NCBI GenBank assembly: GCA_039583875.1
Contig: CM077163.1
Span: forward strand, 110,679,213 to 110,743,212
Reading direction: 5' to 3'
Origin: Platanthera guangdongensis
Taxonomy: Eukaryota; Streptophyta; Magnoliopsida; Asparagales; Orchidaceae
Length of the DNA: 64,000 nucleotides
The position numbers and the translations under genes are program-made. Under the pieces are notes generated by a model. It was not told where the DNA came from and did not search any database. It saw only the letters and a list, made by a program, of their open reading frames with translations. The number at the start of each line of letters is the position of its first letter. Within the stretch, counting starts at the first letter, position 1. Of the stretch, positions 45,095 to 57,131 are shown in pieces.

Positions 45095-45586
45095 TGATGA
45101 CTTATTTTAGTCATCGTTTTTTGGGATAGTTTAGTATGCAAAATTCCTAGTTTAATTATATGTTTCAAGTATTTTTATGCATGTTTTATTTTATTTTTTC
45201 TTAAAGTCTTTTTGTGTTAGGATATTATAATTCCTAGTTTTATTATAGTTTTATTTGCTTGTTATGTTGCAATTTTATTTTGTTATGTTTTGATATAAAA
45301 ATCTATAGTTTTAGTACATGGTTTATGTTTTATGTTTACTTGTATTTTGTTATGAATATAATTAATTAATAATATGATATTCTATGTTTAGTCTTATTTG
45401 TATTAGCTAATGTTTTGTTTTGCTTTATTTGTAGGTTCAAAGCCCATGCTAATGCAGCCCGACCACAACATAATGCAGCCCAATTGGAGCAGCCCTCTTC
45501 CACCAAAACAGCCCACATGGTGCAGCCCGGCCACTATATAATGCAACCCAATTGGAGCAGCCCTCTTCCACCAAAATAGCCCATCA
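45095..45586 (+). repeat. 5' LTR, 492 bp
   Basis: TGATGACTTATT to AAAATAGCCCATCA. It is AT-rich in the first two thirds. The last 150 bp holds a direct duplication of a GCAGCCC...CCACTA(C/T)ATAATGCA(G/A)CCCAATTGGAGCAGCCCTCTTCCACCAAAA-like unit (given here in part). No palindromic motif array is present. Confidence 0.93.
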
Positions 45587-45592
45587 AGTTTT

Positions 45593-45610
45593 TGGCGCCG
45601 TTGCCGGGGA
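45593..45610 (+). other. Primer-binding site, tRNA-Asp type
   Basis: TGGCGCCGTTGCCGGGGA starts six bases after the LTR end and is the expected complement of the plant tRNA-Asp 3' end. Confidence 0.9.
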
Positions 45611-45736
45611 GATTTTTTCGTCAATATTAAGAAAGCGCTTACTCTATTACTTCTGCAAAAATCAAAAAAAAAATTCCTTTCTTTTCTTTCTTTCTTCAAG
45701 TTTTTATTTCCATTTCTCCTTCATTTTTTTTAGTGC

Positions 45737-48700
45737 ATGACCCGTTCGAATCCGTCGCTACTTGTTGATTTAGACCCAGAAATCGAACGCTCCTTTCAGA
45801 GACAACTACGATTCGGGGCTTCCACTTCTCAAACAGCGGTTGAGGATTCCGACGGTGATTGTAATTTTAATTCTGAAATGGGAGATCCCAACCCAGGAAT
45901 GGCTCAGCAAAGGACCATGTCCGATTATGCTCGACCCAACCTGGAGGGGACTGAAACAAGTATTGTTCGACCTGCAATTGCGAACAATAACTTCGAGCTT
46001 AAGCCTAGCATCATACAAATGGTGCAGCAATATGTACAGTTCGACGGATTACAAGATGAAGATCCGAACTTGCATATTGCCAATTTTCTTGAAATCTGTG
46101 ACACCTTCAAAATAAATGGTGTCTCAGATGATGCTATAAGGCTAAGACTCTTCCCCTTCTCCTTAAGAACTAAAGCCAAACAGTGGTTGAGTTCTCTTCC
46201 AAGAGGATCAATCACTACTTGGAACATTTTAGTCGATAAATTTCTTGCTAGATATTCCCCCCCCCCCGCCAAAACTGCTAAGCTAAGAAATGATATAACT
46301 TCATACTCTCAAATTGTTTCTGAGACCCTCTATGACACTTGGGAGAGGTTCAAAGAACTTTTGAGAAGATGCCCTCATCATGCTCTGCCTGTATGGTTAC
46401 AGGTTCAGACATTCTATAATGGGCTAAATCAAGAAACTAAGCAAATGATAGATGCCGCTTCCGCTGGTTCTTTGGACCGCAAAACTCCGGAAGCCGCTCT
46501 TGAGTTTATCGAGGACATGGCGATGAACACCTATCAGTGGAATTCGTCGAGGACTCGCCCATCTAAACCTGCAGGTATCTATGAAGTGGACTCGGTTTCG
46601 CAACTGGCACTGCAAGTGGAAATGCTGAACAAGAATATTTCGGAGATGACTGCTTCCTCCGCCGCTCAGGTATATGAAAATGCAAATGCTGCTGCTGCCG
46701 AGCAGGTGGATTATCTGGGGATCATACCCAGGCCTGCTCAAAATAATGCTTCGAACTTTTCTGCTTTTTCTAATTTTTTTGCTCCGCCTGGGTTTAATTC
46801 TTCTTCTAACTTTTATAATCCTGGATGGTGCAACCATCCTAATTTTTCTTGGAGTAATCCCGCGAATGCCGCACGTCCACCGCACGATTTCACTCCACCA
46901 CCACCACCACAACAAACTCAACATTTTCAAAAACCTTCCTTTTTGGAGGAAATGCTTTCAAAATACATAAGCACCAATGAAGCGACCATTAGAAATCTAA
47001 CAGGCTCAATGAAAAATTTAGAGAATACGGTCGGTCAATTAGCAAAGATGGTTTCCGAAAGGCCACCTGGGACTCATCCCTCAAATACCGAGCCAAACCC
47101 AAGGGAGCACGCGAAAGCGATTTCCCTTCGGAGCGGCAAGGTAATTCACGAGCCCACCACAAGGGAAGAGCCAAAGGTGAGTGCCTCTCCTACTGCTACA
47201 CGAATTTGTGACGAAGATATAATTAATAAAAATTTTGGAAAAGAAAATTCTATTTCTGAAAATAAACAAGAAAAATCTATTTTGGAAAAGGAAAACGATG
47301 GTTTTAAAAATAATGATCTCGATATTTTAAAAGAATTTCCACCACCTCCCTACCCCGCTAAGCTTAGGAAAGATAAACTAGATGATCAATACCAACGCTT
47401 TCTTGAGATGTTTAAACAAATTCATATCAATTTGCCATTTCATGAAGCAATAAGCCAAATGCCAAAATACGCCAAATATCTTAAGGACCTGTTAACGAAC
47501 AAAAAGAAATTAGAAAATTTATCTCATGTTACGTTAAATGAAGAATGCTCGGCAGTCATAAAAAATTCCAATCTTCCTACAAAGATAAATGATCCGGGTA
47601 GTTTTTCGATTCCTTGCGTTTTTGGTGATCTTTTTGTAAAGCATGCGCTAGCGGATTTAGGTGCCAGCATCAACTTGATGCCTTTTTCATTGTTTAAAAA
47701 GCTAGGATTGGGCACTCTCAGCACTACGCGTATGAGCATTCAATTGGCTGATCGATCGATTAAGTATCTGTTAGGTATCATTGAGGATGTGCTAGTGAAG
47801 GTCGACAAATTCATCTTCCTGGTGGATTTTGTCATTCTTGATATTGAGGAAGACATCGAGGTCCCCCTTATCCTTGGTCGTCCCTTCCAAGCCACCTCTA
47901 GTGCGGTCATCGATGTAAGTAATGGAAAACTTTTGCTTCGCGTGGGAGATGATGAGGTGACGTTTTCAATAAATCAATCCATGAAAAATTCTTTAGAAAA
48001 TGACGACTCATGTTTCTTCCTTGATGTTTTAAATGAAGATGCCTCTCTTTCTCTTTCAAATGTTTCTTCCAATGATTTTTCTTCCTCTTTTTCTGATTTT
48101 TTTGCAAATGTTTTTGAAGATACGGTTATGTCCGCGCAAGCCAACTTTGCAAATGAACCGATTTTTAGACAAAAAAATTATGAAAATATTGTCTTTGAAA
48201 ATGAAAAAGTTTTAAAGAACTCTTACGATGAACCACCCCACTTAGAACTAAAACTCCTTCCCGAACATCTCAAATATGCCTTTCTTGAACAAAATTCTAA
48301 ATTGCCCGTTATAATCTCGACTTTGCTTTCTCAATCCGAAAACGATCAATTGATCGAACTACTACAAAAGCATCGTCGAGCTATAGCATGGCAAATTTCT
48401 GATATTCCTGGCATAAGCCCCTCCTTTTGCACCCACAAAATATTTTTTGAAAATAATTCTAAGGATGTAGTCCAACCTCAACGTCGTCTTAATCCTAATA
48501 TGAAAGAGGTTGTGAAGGGCGAGGTTCTTAAGTTATTAGATGCAGGGATAATTTATCCTATTTCCGATAGTAAGTGGGTAAGTCCGGTTCAGGTTGTACC
48601 TAAGAAGGGTGGGATCACGGTAGTAACAAATGAAAATAATGATTTAATTCCAACTAGGATGGTAACGGGATGGAGGATGTGCATCGATTACCGGAAATTA

Positions 48701-49225
48701 AATGATGCCACTCGTAAGGATCACTTCCCCCTTCCATTTATCGATCAAATTTTAGAGCGTTTATCCGGGCATAGTTTTTATTGTCTTCTCGACGGTCTTT
48801 CGGGATACTTCCAAATCCCTATCGCACCCGAGGACCAAGAGAAGACAACATTCACTTGCCCTTTCGGAACATTTGCCTACCGTAGGATGCCTTTCGGGCT
48901 ATGCAATGCACCAGCAACCTTTCAGCGGTGCATGCTGGCCATTTTCGATAAATATGTAGAAAACATTATGGAAGTGTTTATGGATGACTTCTCAGTTTTT
49001 GGCGACTCGTTTGAGTTATGTTTAAAGAATTTAGGAAAAGTTTTAAAACGTTGCGAAGAAACAAATCTAGTTTTGAATTGGGAAAAGTGCCACTTTATGG
49101 TACGTGAAGGCTTAGTCCTTGGCCACAAAATTTCTGCTAAGGGAATTGAAGTGGACAAGGCAAAAATCGAAGTAATTGAAAAGTTACCACCGCCTACGAA
49201 TGTTAAGGCGATAAGAAGTTTTTTT
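45737..49225 (+). CDS. Athila-type Gag-protease-RT polyprotein, up to the frameshift
   Basis: Starts at ATG 45737 and is open for 1173 codons to 49258, of which the part beyond about 49225 is out of the original register. Gag capsid domain is at residues about 100-260 ([27 protein letters not shown]), with a Pro/Asn-rich linker to about 460. No zinc knuckle is visible. Protease is near residue 640 ([12 protein letters not shown]) with LGRPFQAT near 715. RT is at about 880-1160: [32 protein letters not shown], and catalytic FMDDFS near 1080. It makes the particle protein, aspartic protease and polymerase of one polyprotein. The register continues after one extra T in a 7-T run at 49219-49225. 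Confidence 0.9.
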
Positions 49226-51140
49226 AGGCCATGCGGGTTTTTATCGAAGATTTATTAAGGACTTTTCCAAAATTACTAAGCCTCTCACCCACCTCCTCGA
49301 GAAAGACGCTCCTTTTATTTTTGACGATTCTTGTTTAGCAGCGTTCGACTTAATTAAATCCAAACTTATAAATGCTCCGATTATGATCGCCACAGTTTGG
49401 GATCTACCTTTTGAAATTATGTGCGACGCAAGTAGTTTTGCGGTCGGCGCGGTGTTAGGACAACGTATAGCTAAGAATTTCCACCCAATCTATTACGCTA
49501 GCAAAACACTTAATTCAGCGCAAGAAAATTACACTACAACTGAAAAGGAACTCTTAGCTATCATTTTTGCTTTTGATAAATTTCGACCCTATATCACTCT
49601 TTCTAAGGTTATCGTTTTTACGGATCATTCCGCTTTGAAGTACCTCCTTTCTAAACCGGATGCCAAGCCGCGTCTTATTCGTTGGATCCTATTACTTCAA
49701 GAATTCGACTTGGAGATCCGGGATAAGAAAGGAGCGGAAAATTTAGCGGCTGATCATCTTTCACGCCTAGAAAATCCTAAAATTGATATTTTTGATGAAA
49801 ATTTACATTTTGATTCTTTCCCGGATGAGAAAATTTTAAACGTTTCTTCTTCTACCCCATGGTTTGCCGATTTGGCCAATTACCTGGTGGCCCGCATCCT
49901 CCCAAAAGAATACTCCTCTCAGCAAAAGAAGAAATTCTTTTCTGAGTTGAAGTATTATTTTTAGGAGGATCCGTTTCTGTTTCGCATTTGTGAGGACCAG
50001 GTGGTAAGAAGATGTGTCTCCCGGGAAGAAGGTCAGCAAATTTTAAAACATGTTCATGAAGGTCCGACTGGCGGACACTTTCAAGCAAACCGCACCACAC
50101 ACAAAGTACTTAGTGCTGGCTTCTATTGGCCAAGCATTTTTAAAGATGCACAAATCTTTGTGGGCGGGTGCGATCGGTGCCAGCGGACTAGGAACATCTC
50201 TAATAAAAATGAAATGGAGCAACATTATTTTCTCGAATGCGAAGTTTTTGATTTATGGGGCATAGACTTTGTCGGCCCATTTCCCTCAAGTTTCGGAAAT
50301 AAATACATTTTAGTCGCTGTAGATTACGTCTCTAGGTGGGCGGAGGCCCAACCTTTACCAAGTAATGACGCTCGCATAGTCATAAATTTCTTTAAAAAAT
50401 TATTTTCTCGTTTTGGCTTTCCTCGCGCGATCATTAGTGATAGGGGGAGCCATTTTTGTAACGCCCAACTAGCTAAGGTTTTAACTAAATATGGCGTCAC
50501 ACATAAATTATCCACCGCTTATCACCCCCAAACTAACGGTCAGGTCGAGGTAGTCAATCGAGAGCTAAAGAGAATTTTGGAAAAAACTGTTTCTACTTCT
50601 CGTAAAGATTGGTACTTAAAATTAGACGATGCTCTTTGGGCCTATCGGACGGCGTACAAGACCGCCATCGGTTGTACTCCTTTCCGATTGGTCTATGGAA
50701 AATCGTGTCATCTTCCGGTAGAAGTAGAACACCGAGCGTATTGGGCGATAAAATTTTTTAATTTCGATCCGCACTCAGTCGGCGAGCATTGGAAAAATCA
50801 ATTGAATGAACTCGATGAATGGAGAGCGTACGCTTATGAAAATAACAAGTTGTATAAAGAACACACGAAACTTTATCACGATAAGAACCTGCGCCACCCT
50901 AAAACGTTTAAAACAGGCGATCAGGTTCTTCTTTTTAATTCGCGTTTACGTCTCTTCCCTGGAAAACTGAAATCTCGTTGGTCTGGACCTTTTACGGTCA
51001 AACATGTTTTTTCTTATGGCACTGTGCTCCTCTCGCACCCGGATAAGGGTGATTTCAAAGTAAATGGCCATCGTTTAAAGTTATATTTTTCAAATGATTA
51101 TGTATCTTCTGCTGTGGAACAACTTTTATTTCTATCATAA
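49226..51140 (+). CDS. Athila-type RNase H and integrase, split by one TAG
   Basis: After the frameshift the register continues through the RT connection ([13 protein letters not shown] near 49240) into RNase H ([14 protein letters not shown] near 49418, [24 protein letters not shown] near 49618) and a linker. TAG at 49962-49964 stands where Trp is expected (KYYF-EDP). Integrase then runs 50001-51140: zinc region [10 protein letters not shown] and CDRCQ, DDE core with GIDFVGPFP (about 50262), ISDRGSHF (about 50433) and [11 protein letters not shown] (about 50531), and a C-terminal GPFTV region with no chromodomain. It ends TAA at 51138-51140. Confidence 0.88.
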
Positions 51141-53042
51141 TATTTTCTTTCATGCAACTTTATTTTATGTTGGACATTTCGTTAATATTTTTCGAACTTT
51201 AAATTATTGTAATAAAGAACAATCTTGGGCACCTGCCCACGGACTTTATTTTTTTCTGCTTTTATTTCGCTCTTCCTTCCGGAGGCACCCAAGCAAGTTC
51301 GTGACCGCCGCTCCAACGTTGCTGATATAAAAATGGATCAAGTCAAACCTGCTGACGATCAAGTGCACTAAAAAGCAAGCATGGGGGAGCGACATCCACC
51401 TTCATCTCACAAACCCGGGGAAGTCCTGTTTTTTTTTTATTTTCATTTCCTTTCTGCATTTTTCTCTCCTTCTCAGTCTCTTTCTCGTTTTTCTTTCTTT
51501 CATTGAGGACAATGAAAAATCTTTGCTTGGGGGAGGGTTTAGTTAGTTCTCTTTTTCCTTTTTCTTTCAAAAAAAAAATTTTCTAAAACAAATTAGCATA
51601 GTTTTGTTAAGTTTTTTTGCTAGTATTGCTTTTATTTTAGCCTTTTCAAAAATCAAAAAAAAAAAGAAAAGCAAAAATCCAAAAAATTGCTAAAATATAT
51701 TTGAAAAACAAAATCTAAAATTATTTTCTATCTTTATTTTTATGTTTCTTCTAGTGATGTGTAGGCCCGTGTGGTTCCTTAGTTCTATTTAGATTTCATT
51801 GAATTGGTTTTCTAAATTTATCAGTTTAACATAGCTTAGTTTTACTAGTTTCTTTTTCTTAAATATAGGCATCCGATTTTTATGTTTTAAGTTAACAATT
51901 TGTAGTTATGTCTTTTTATTCGGTTAGTTGCTTACGAATGGTTGCTAGGTAATGTTATCTCTTTTTCATTTGCGGGGTAGTCTTTCTTGGTGTCTAGAAC
52001 TTGTCCCTAGCGACTCTCGAAACATTTGCGTCGTTTTTACATACTTTAGAAATGATTTAGGCCACCCTTTGACTCGTTTGAGCTTTTCTTGCCCACCAAA
52101 AAAATTTTACCATTGCAAAACAATTTTTGGGCCTTTTCCATGTTTTTTTTGTTTTTAGCTCCACCTTTCATTTCATTATTTCACCAAAGCCAAAATCCCT
52201 TTCCTATTTCTCACACTAAACTTTGAGCTTAAATATTAATTTTGTGAAGGATTATATCTTTGAAATGAAAAGGAAAATTTATAGCTTTTATTTGGAGCTT
52301 TCCTTAAAGTTACAAAAAAAAGAGGAGTTATTATCAAAAGTATCATCAAAATGAAATGAAGAAAAAAAAAGAGAATAGTTTATTTTTAGCCAATATTATG
52401 AAAAGAAAAGAAAAAAATACATGGCCTTATGTTTGTTTTAGCTTGAATTAAAGTACTTATCATTCCTCTTCATGTGTTTATGTTTATTTTTTTTTAAGCT
52501 CAACCTTGGTTTAGTGTTTAAGCCCTCATGTTTATCCTTGTTTTCATTTCCTAACCATTTACCTAAGCCAAGTTTTAACGCCTATAGAAGTCCTATTAAT
52601 CTTTAGAACGTAAATTCGCGTAGTGGAGAGAGTGTGAACGGACAAGCCTATGGCCACCATCATTGATGGATTTCTTTGGAGGTTATCTTGAGGTGATTTA
52701 GGGTTAATTGTTATTCTAGCAACCTAGTAGTTTGTTAATGCGCCGTTTATTTAGAACTTATACTTTTGCTTTTCTTATTTTCATTAATTTTGGATGCCTT
52801 GTTTTAATATTTAGAAATGTGTAAATTTTCTTTATGTTCTAATGATATTTTTAGGTCTCCACTTTCAAGTTTTCTATTGTGCACTTCTCACCCCACTAGT
52901 TGTTAACATAGGAATTATGATAGTTTAATTTTTCATGTTTTGTTTTTCTTAATTATGCAACCTAAATCTTTTTTGTTTTTTTTCCTAGTTCTTTAATTTT
53001 TATTTGCTTGAGGGCAAGCAAAAACTCTAGCATGGGGGAATT
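51141..53042 (+). other. 3' non-coding region of the Athila-type element, with PPT
   Basis: 1.9 kb of T- and A-rich sequence without a credible gene. A purine block GGACAATGAAAAATC...GCTTGGGGGAGGG (about 51505-51537) resembles a second PPT. The terminal PPT AGCATGGGGGAATT lies at 53029-53042 directly before the 3' LTR. Parts match the 3' region of the minus-strand sister at 20222-22189, where the env gene of classic Athila would lie. Confidence 0.75.
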
Positions 53043-53533
53043 TGATGACTTATTTTAGTCATCGTTTTTGGGATAGTTTAGTATGCAAAATTCCTAGTTT
53101 AATTATATGTTTCAAGTATTTTTATGCATGTTTTGTTTTATTTCTTCTTAAAGTCTTTTTGTGTTAGGATATTATAATTCCTAGTTTTATTATAGTTTTA
53201 TTTGCTTGTTATGTTGCAATTTTATTTTGTTATGTTTTGATATAAAAATCTATAGTTTTAGTACATGGTTTATGTTTTATGTTTACTTGTATTTTGTTAT
53301 GAATATAATTAATTAATAGTATGATATGCTATGTTTAGTCTTATTTGTATTAGCTAATGTTTTGTTTTGCTTTATTTGTAGGTTCAAAGCCCATGCTAAT
53401 GCAGCCCTGCCACTACATAATGCAGCCCAATTGGAGCAGCCCTCTTCCACCAAAACAGCCCACATGGTGCAGCCCGGCCACTACATAATGCAACCCAATT
53501 GGAGCAGCCCTCTTCCACCAAAATAGCCCATCA
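53043..53533 (+). repeat. 3' LTR, 491 bp
   Basis: Partner of 45095-45586 with about nine differences and one T-run length change, giving about 98 percent identity by eye. Followed by the TSD CTCCC at 53534-53538. Confidence 0.93.
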
Positions 53534-54003
53534 CTCCCCATGGCTCTTTTCGGCTATTCTTTGCTATATATTTGGTGTAGGGAGCTTTTGCTCCAACTTT
53601 GGTTTTGTGTGCAGGTAGTGCGTTTTCCCCAATGAAGGAATTCTGAATTGTGGAAAACGCACGGTCATACGTTTCTTTCATGCACGGTTTGTGCCCGATC
53701 ATGCATTTTGTTCATCTGGAGAAACGTCGAGTTGAGCTCGACGAATTTCGTCGAGTTGAGCTCGACGATCTTCACACACGATTAAAGCACGGTTTCTTCG
53801 GAACCGTGGGCGAATTAAACGCACGGTTTTCCTGTAGCTTTCTTGTTAGCAGCAATCTGTGGTTAAAGTTCTGCCATTTCACAATAGAAATACTTCATAA
53901 TAAAAGAACTTGCCAAAATATATAAAATGAAATGCATATACTACTTTTATTCATCAAATTAAATATTATACAACCAAAAAACATACAATCCACAAGACTC
54001 AAA
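53534..54003 (-). other. Copia element 3' region, right part, with TCGACGAA motifs
   Basis: Minus strand: non-coding sequence between the pol stop and the Athila-type insertion. It includes the TSD copy at 53534-53538, GCACGGTTT/AACCGTGC repeats, and two CGTCGAGTTGAGCTCGACGA-like inverted motifs at 53728-53769. The copia PPT and the LTR start should lie in 53770-54000, but I cannot place them confidently. Confidence 0.55.
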
Positions 54004-55616
54004 CTAGAGTTGATCATTTAGGTATCGTACACCCATAGATCTAACATGACCATCATGCTTTCTCTGTGCAAGAGGTTTTGTCAGTGGATCTGCAATGTTT
54101 TCCTCAGTCAGTACTCTACATATGCTCACATGTCCTCGATCGACAATCTCTCGAATCAGATGGAACCGCCAGAGTATGTGTTTGGAGCGCTGATGAGATC
54201 TAGGTTCCGAAGCAAGTACAATTGCACCGTTGTTGTCACAGTAGAGATCTACAGAACGAACAATGCTAAGAACTACATATAACTCGCCGATGAATTTCCT
54301 AATCCATATAACCTCCTTTGCTGTATTTATAGTGGCAATATACTCGGCCTCAGTAGTAGAATCGACAACTATATCCTGCTTGGAACTCTTCCAACTAACA
54401 ACACCTCCATTTAGTCAAAACACAAACCCTGACTGAGACTTTGAATCATCCCTATCGGTTTGGAAGCTAGCATCCGTTTAACCACTTAGAATGAGCACTT
54501 TCTCTCCACCAAATACCAAGAAAATATCCTTAGTTCTTCGCAAGTACTTGAGGATATTCTTGACGGCTATCCAATGACCTTCACCGGGATCAGACTAATA
54601 CCTGCTAGTTATGCTCAAAGCATAAGAGACATCGGGTCTAGTACATAACATTGCATACATGATTGATCCAACTGCCAAAGCATTTGGAGCCAACTTCATG
54701 GAGCCCTTATCTTCATAAGACTTAGGACACTGGTACTTAAGGAGACTCACACCATGAGACATGGGCAAGAATCCTTTCTTGGACTCAAGGATGATGAACC
54801 GTTTCAACACCTTGTCAATGTACGTACTTTGGGTCAAACCCAGAAACTTCTTCGATCTATCTCTTTAGATCTTAATATCGGGTATATAAGTCGCTTTCCC
54901 TAAGTCCTTCATCAAAAAGCAGTCCTCTAGGTCGTTCTTAATGACTTGCAAGGTCGGTTTGTCATTCCAGATCAATAGTATGTCATCAACATACAATATA
55001 AGGAAGACTACAATGTTCCCACTAATCCGTTTGTAAACACAAGGTTCATCCTCATTCAAAATAAAACCAAACTCTTTGATCTTTTCATCAAAATGAAGAT
55101 TCTAACTTTGAGAATGCTGTTTCAATTCGTAAATGGATCTCTACAGCTTGCATATTTTAGTGGCTTCACTTGGAGATACAAAACCCTCAGGTTGTGTCAT
55201 GTAGACTTTCTCGAGGAGGTTCCCATTAAGGAAAGTCGTTTTGACATCCATCTGCCAGATCTTGTAGTCATAATATGCAGTAATTCTGATGGACTTAACC
55301 ATGACAACAGGGGAAAAAGTCTCATCATAGTCAACACCATGAATTTGCTTAAAACCCTTTGCCACTAGTCGGACTTTGAATGTCTGTACATTCCCATCCA
55401 TGTCAGTCTTCTTCTTGAAGACCCACTTGCACCCTATGGGTGTTACCCCTTCAGGTGGTTCCACCAAAGTCCATACTTGGTTTTCATACATGGAGTCCAT
55501 TTCAGATTTCACGTCCTCAAGCCATTTCTCGGAGTCTGATCCACACATAGCCTCATGGTAGGTTGCAGGCTCATCACTATGATTCATAAGCAGCAACTTG
55601 TATTTTTCATGTGTGA
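54004..55616 (-). pseudogene. Copia RT and RNase H remnant
   Basis: Minus strand, one register with nonsense codons only, ending at a TAG (54004-54006). RT has WTLVEPPEGVTPIGCKWVFK, VDYDETFSPVV (about 55340), IWQMDVKTTFLNG and catalytic YVDDILL near 54985. RNase H has TRPDVSYAL (about 54640), DSTTEAEYIATINTAKE, YCDNNGAI near 54220, and the terminal ADPLTKPLAQRKHDGH near 54080. The motif set looks like the Tork/TAR/Angela side of copia, unresolved. The coding frame is lost at about 55617, where a gypsy LTR fragment begins. IN, PR, gag and the 5' LTR are missing. Confidence 0.85.
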
Positions 55617-55921
55617 CCGGCCTGCATGCCGTGGTTTGGAAAACACTGTAATTTGAGTAAACTATTGTAAGGCCTTAAGGCCATGTACTTGTGTATTGTA
55701 CTTCATTCCCGTTGGGTTTTGTAGTGGACATTCATGCTATTGGCTGGGTTCTATTTATTGCAACTATTAAATTGCTTCCGTTAGAATGTACTCTGTATAG
55801 GACGTTGATTCTTAGTTGGATGTTTTCCATTGAGTAACATTCCGGTCTGTCTGTGGTATATGGTGTCGGTCCCCTGCCGGGCCTACTGCTATATGCTATG
55901 CGACGGATAGGGGGTGTTACA
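55617..55921 (+). mobile_element. Truncated 5' LTR of a chromovirus
   Basis: Ends GGGGGTGTTACA at 55921, the standard chromovirus LTR end (inverse of TGTAACACC), followed by a PBS. No TG start is found upstream. The copia RT frame breaks at about 55617, so the 5' portion of the LTR is deleted. Contents are otherwise unremarkable. Confidence 0.7.
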
Positions 55922-55924
55922 ATT

Positions 55925-55934
55925 TGGTATCAGA
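55925..55934 (+). other. Primer-binding site, tRNA-Met type
   Basis: TGGTATCAGA starts three bases after the LTR end. The rest (CTACTGG) departs from the canonical complement. 55935-56144 is leader without a gene. Confidence 0.75.
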
Positions 55935-56144
55935 CTACTGGTTTCGGTCAACTTAAATGAATTCATGGACGAATTCTTTTAAGGGGTGGTGAGCACATGT
56001 GTGTGCGATATCGTTATAACATTAAAAGAACCCATGAATGCCCACTTAAGAATGAAAATACACGTGTTTGGGGAACCTACGTGTTCCTATAATATTTTTT
56101 TGCAATTTTGTTTGGTCGCTTAACAGTGTTTTGTACAACTATAG

Positions 56145-57131
56145 GTGACCAGAAGTGGTGCAGGGCCGTCAAAACGCCCAATTTCTGAGGCTAGTAGCGC
56201 ACCAAATGATGTGCCTGCAACACCTCCCTTGGCTAAAACCATACGAATGGTGCCCAAAGCAGTGGTTTCCATGATCAACGCGCAGCCTGCAAGGCAAATG
56301 CAGCAGCCCGCTCCTATGATGGAGCAGGTAACGCTTCAAATAGATGAACTAAGAAAGGTGGAGCAGGTGGTGGTGGAGCCTTTGGTGCCTAGGAGAGCAA
56401 CCGAAAGGCAGTTCAAATATGTTATGGTCTTCAATCCTCCGGTGTTATCGGGGACGGGAACCCCATCCCAAGCTGAAGATTGGCTCTCCCGAGTGAATAG
56501 AGTCTTGACAGCAACAGAAACGGAGGAGTGGCAGATGTCCACTATAACTACATTCCTATTGGACGGAGATGCTAGGCTGTGGTGGGAAGGTTTGGAGCTA
56601 CATCACTTGAGGGGAAGGCAACTTACGGACGTCTCGATAGAGGAGTTTTTGAGGCTGTTCTTGGCGAGGTACCTTCCCTCGGCTCAGAGGAAAGCATTGG
56701 AGAATGAGTTCCAAAAGATGACACAAGGAGAGAGTAGCATGGATGAGTATCTCCATGAATTTACTCGGTTGGGTCGGTACGCTAGCTCTACGTTCGGGGA
56801 CGAGGAGCGTAAGACAAACCGATTTTATGAAGGTTTGAGAGATGACTTAAGGTTACTGCTCTTGGGGCCTATGACGCAGGGCTTCTTGACCCTGGTCAAT
56901 ACAGCTCGGTAGTTTGAAAAGGATTTGAAGAATGTACAAGTGAAGAAAAACTCTGGGGATAAGAAGACTGAGTTCAAGGTGTCGGCTAACTTAAAGCCTG
57001 CGTACCGTAGGTGGTCTAAGAAGGCTATGACTTCGCGCCCAGCCCCTTCTTCGGGTGCTTTTAAGGCGACTACGGGTCGGACCCCAGGCGCATGCTTTAC
57101 TTGTGGGAAGCCGGGACACTTTGCCCGGGAC
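56145..57131 (+). pseudogene. Chromovirus Gag, interrupted in its zinc knuckle
   Basis: The frame begins at GTG 56145 (VTRSGAGPSKRP), which may be a mutated ATG; the nearest in-frame ATG is at 56248. The Gag capsid domain spans about 56430-56880 (VLSGTGTPSQAEDWLSRV, DGDARLWWEGL, LARYLPSAQRKALENEFQ, FYEGLRDDLR). TAG at 56910-56912 is the only internal stop, where Gln is expected. A basic linker and then the knuckle CFTCGKPGHFARD follow (57092-57131). The copia LTR begins exactly where the last Cys codon should be, and its first bases TGT TGA happen to supply Cys and a stop. The rest of the element must lie beyond the window. Confidence 0.85.
57127..57131. repeat. Expected target-site duplication GGGAC, left copy
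   Basis: Five bases before the copia 5' LTR. The matching copy should follow the 3' LTR beyond position 64000 and cannot be checked here. Confidence 0.5.

Larger units (their letters stand above)
45095..53533 (+). mobile_element. Young, nearly intact Athila-type gypsy element, 8.4 kb
   Basis: Complete element with 5' LTR 45095-45586, PBS 45593-45610, gag-pol 45737-51140, a 1.9 kb non-coding 3' region, PPT about 53029-53042, 3' LTR 53043-53533 and TSD CTCCC. By eye the LTRs differ at about nine of 491 positions. The polyprotein frame has only two lesions: an extra T in a T run at 49219-49225 and a TAG at 49962-49964. The tRNA-Asp PBS and RT motifs place it with Athila-type elements. Unlike classic Athila it has short LTRs and no env-like ORF. 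Confidence 0.93.

Noticed and set aside
55617..55921. A complete short LTR
   Set aside because: It has a good end and PBS, but no TG start with an inverse of TGTTACA, so it is a truncated LTR.
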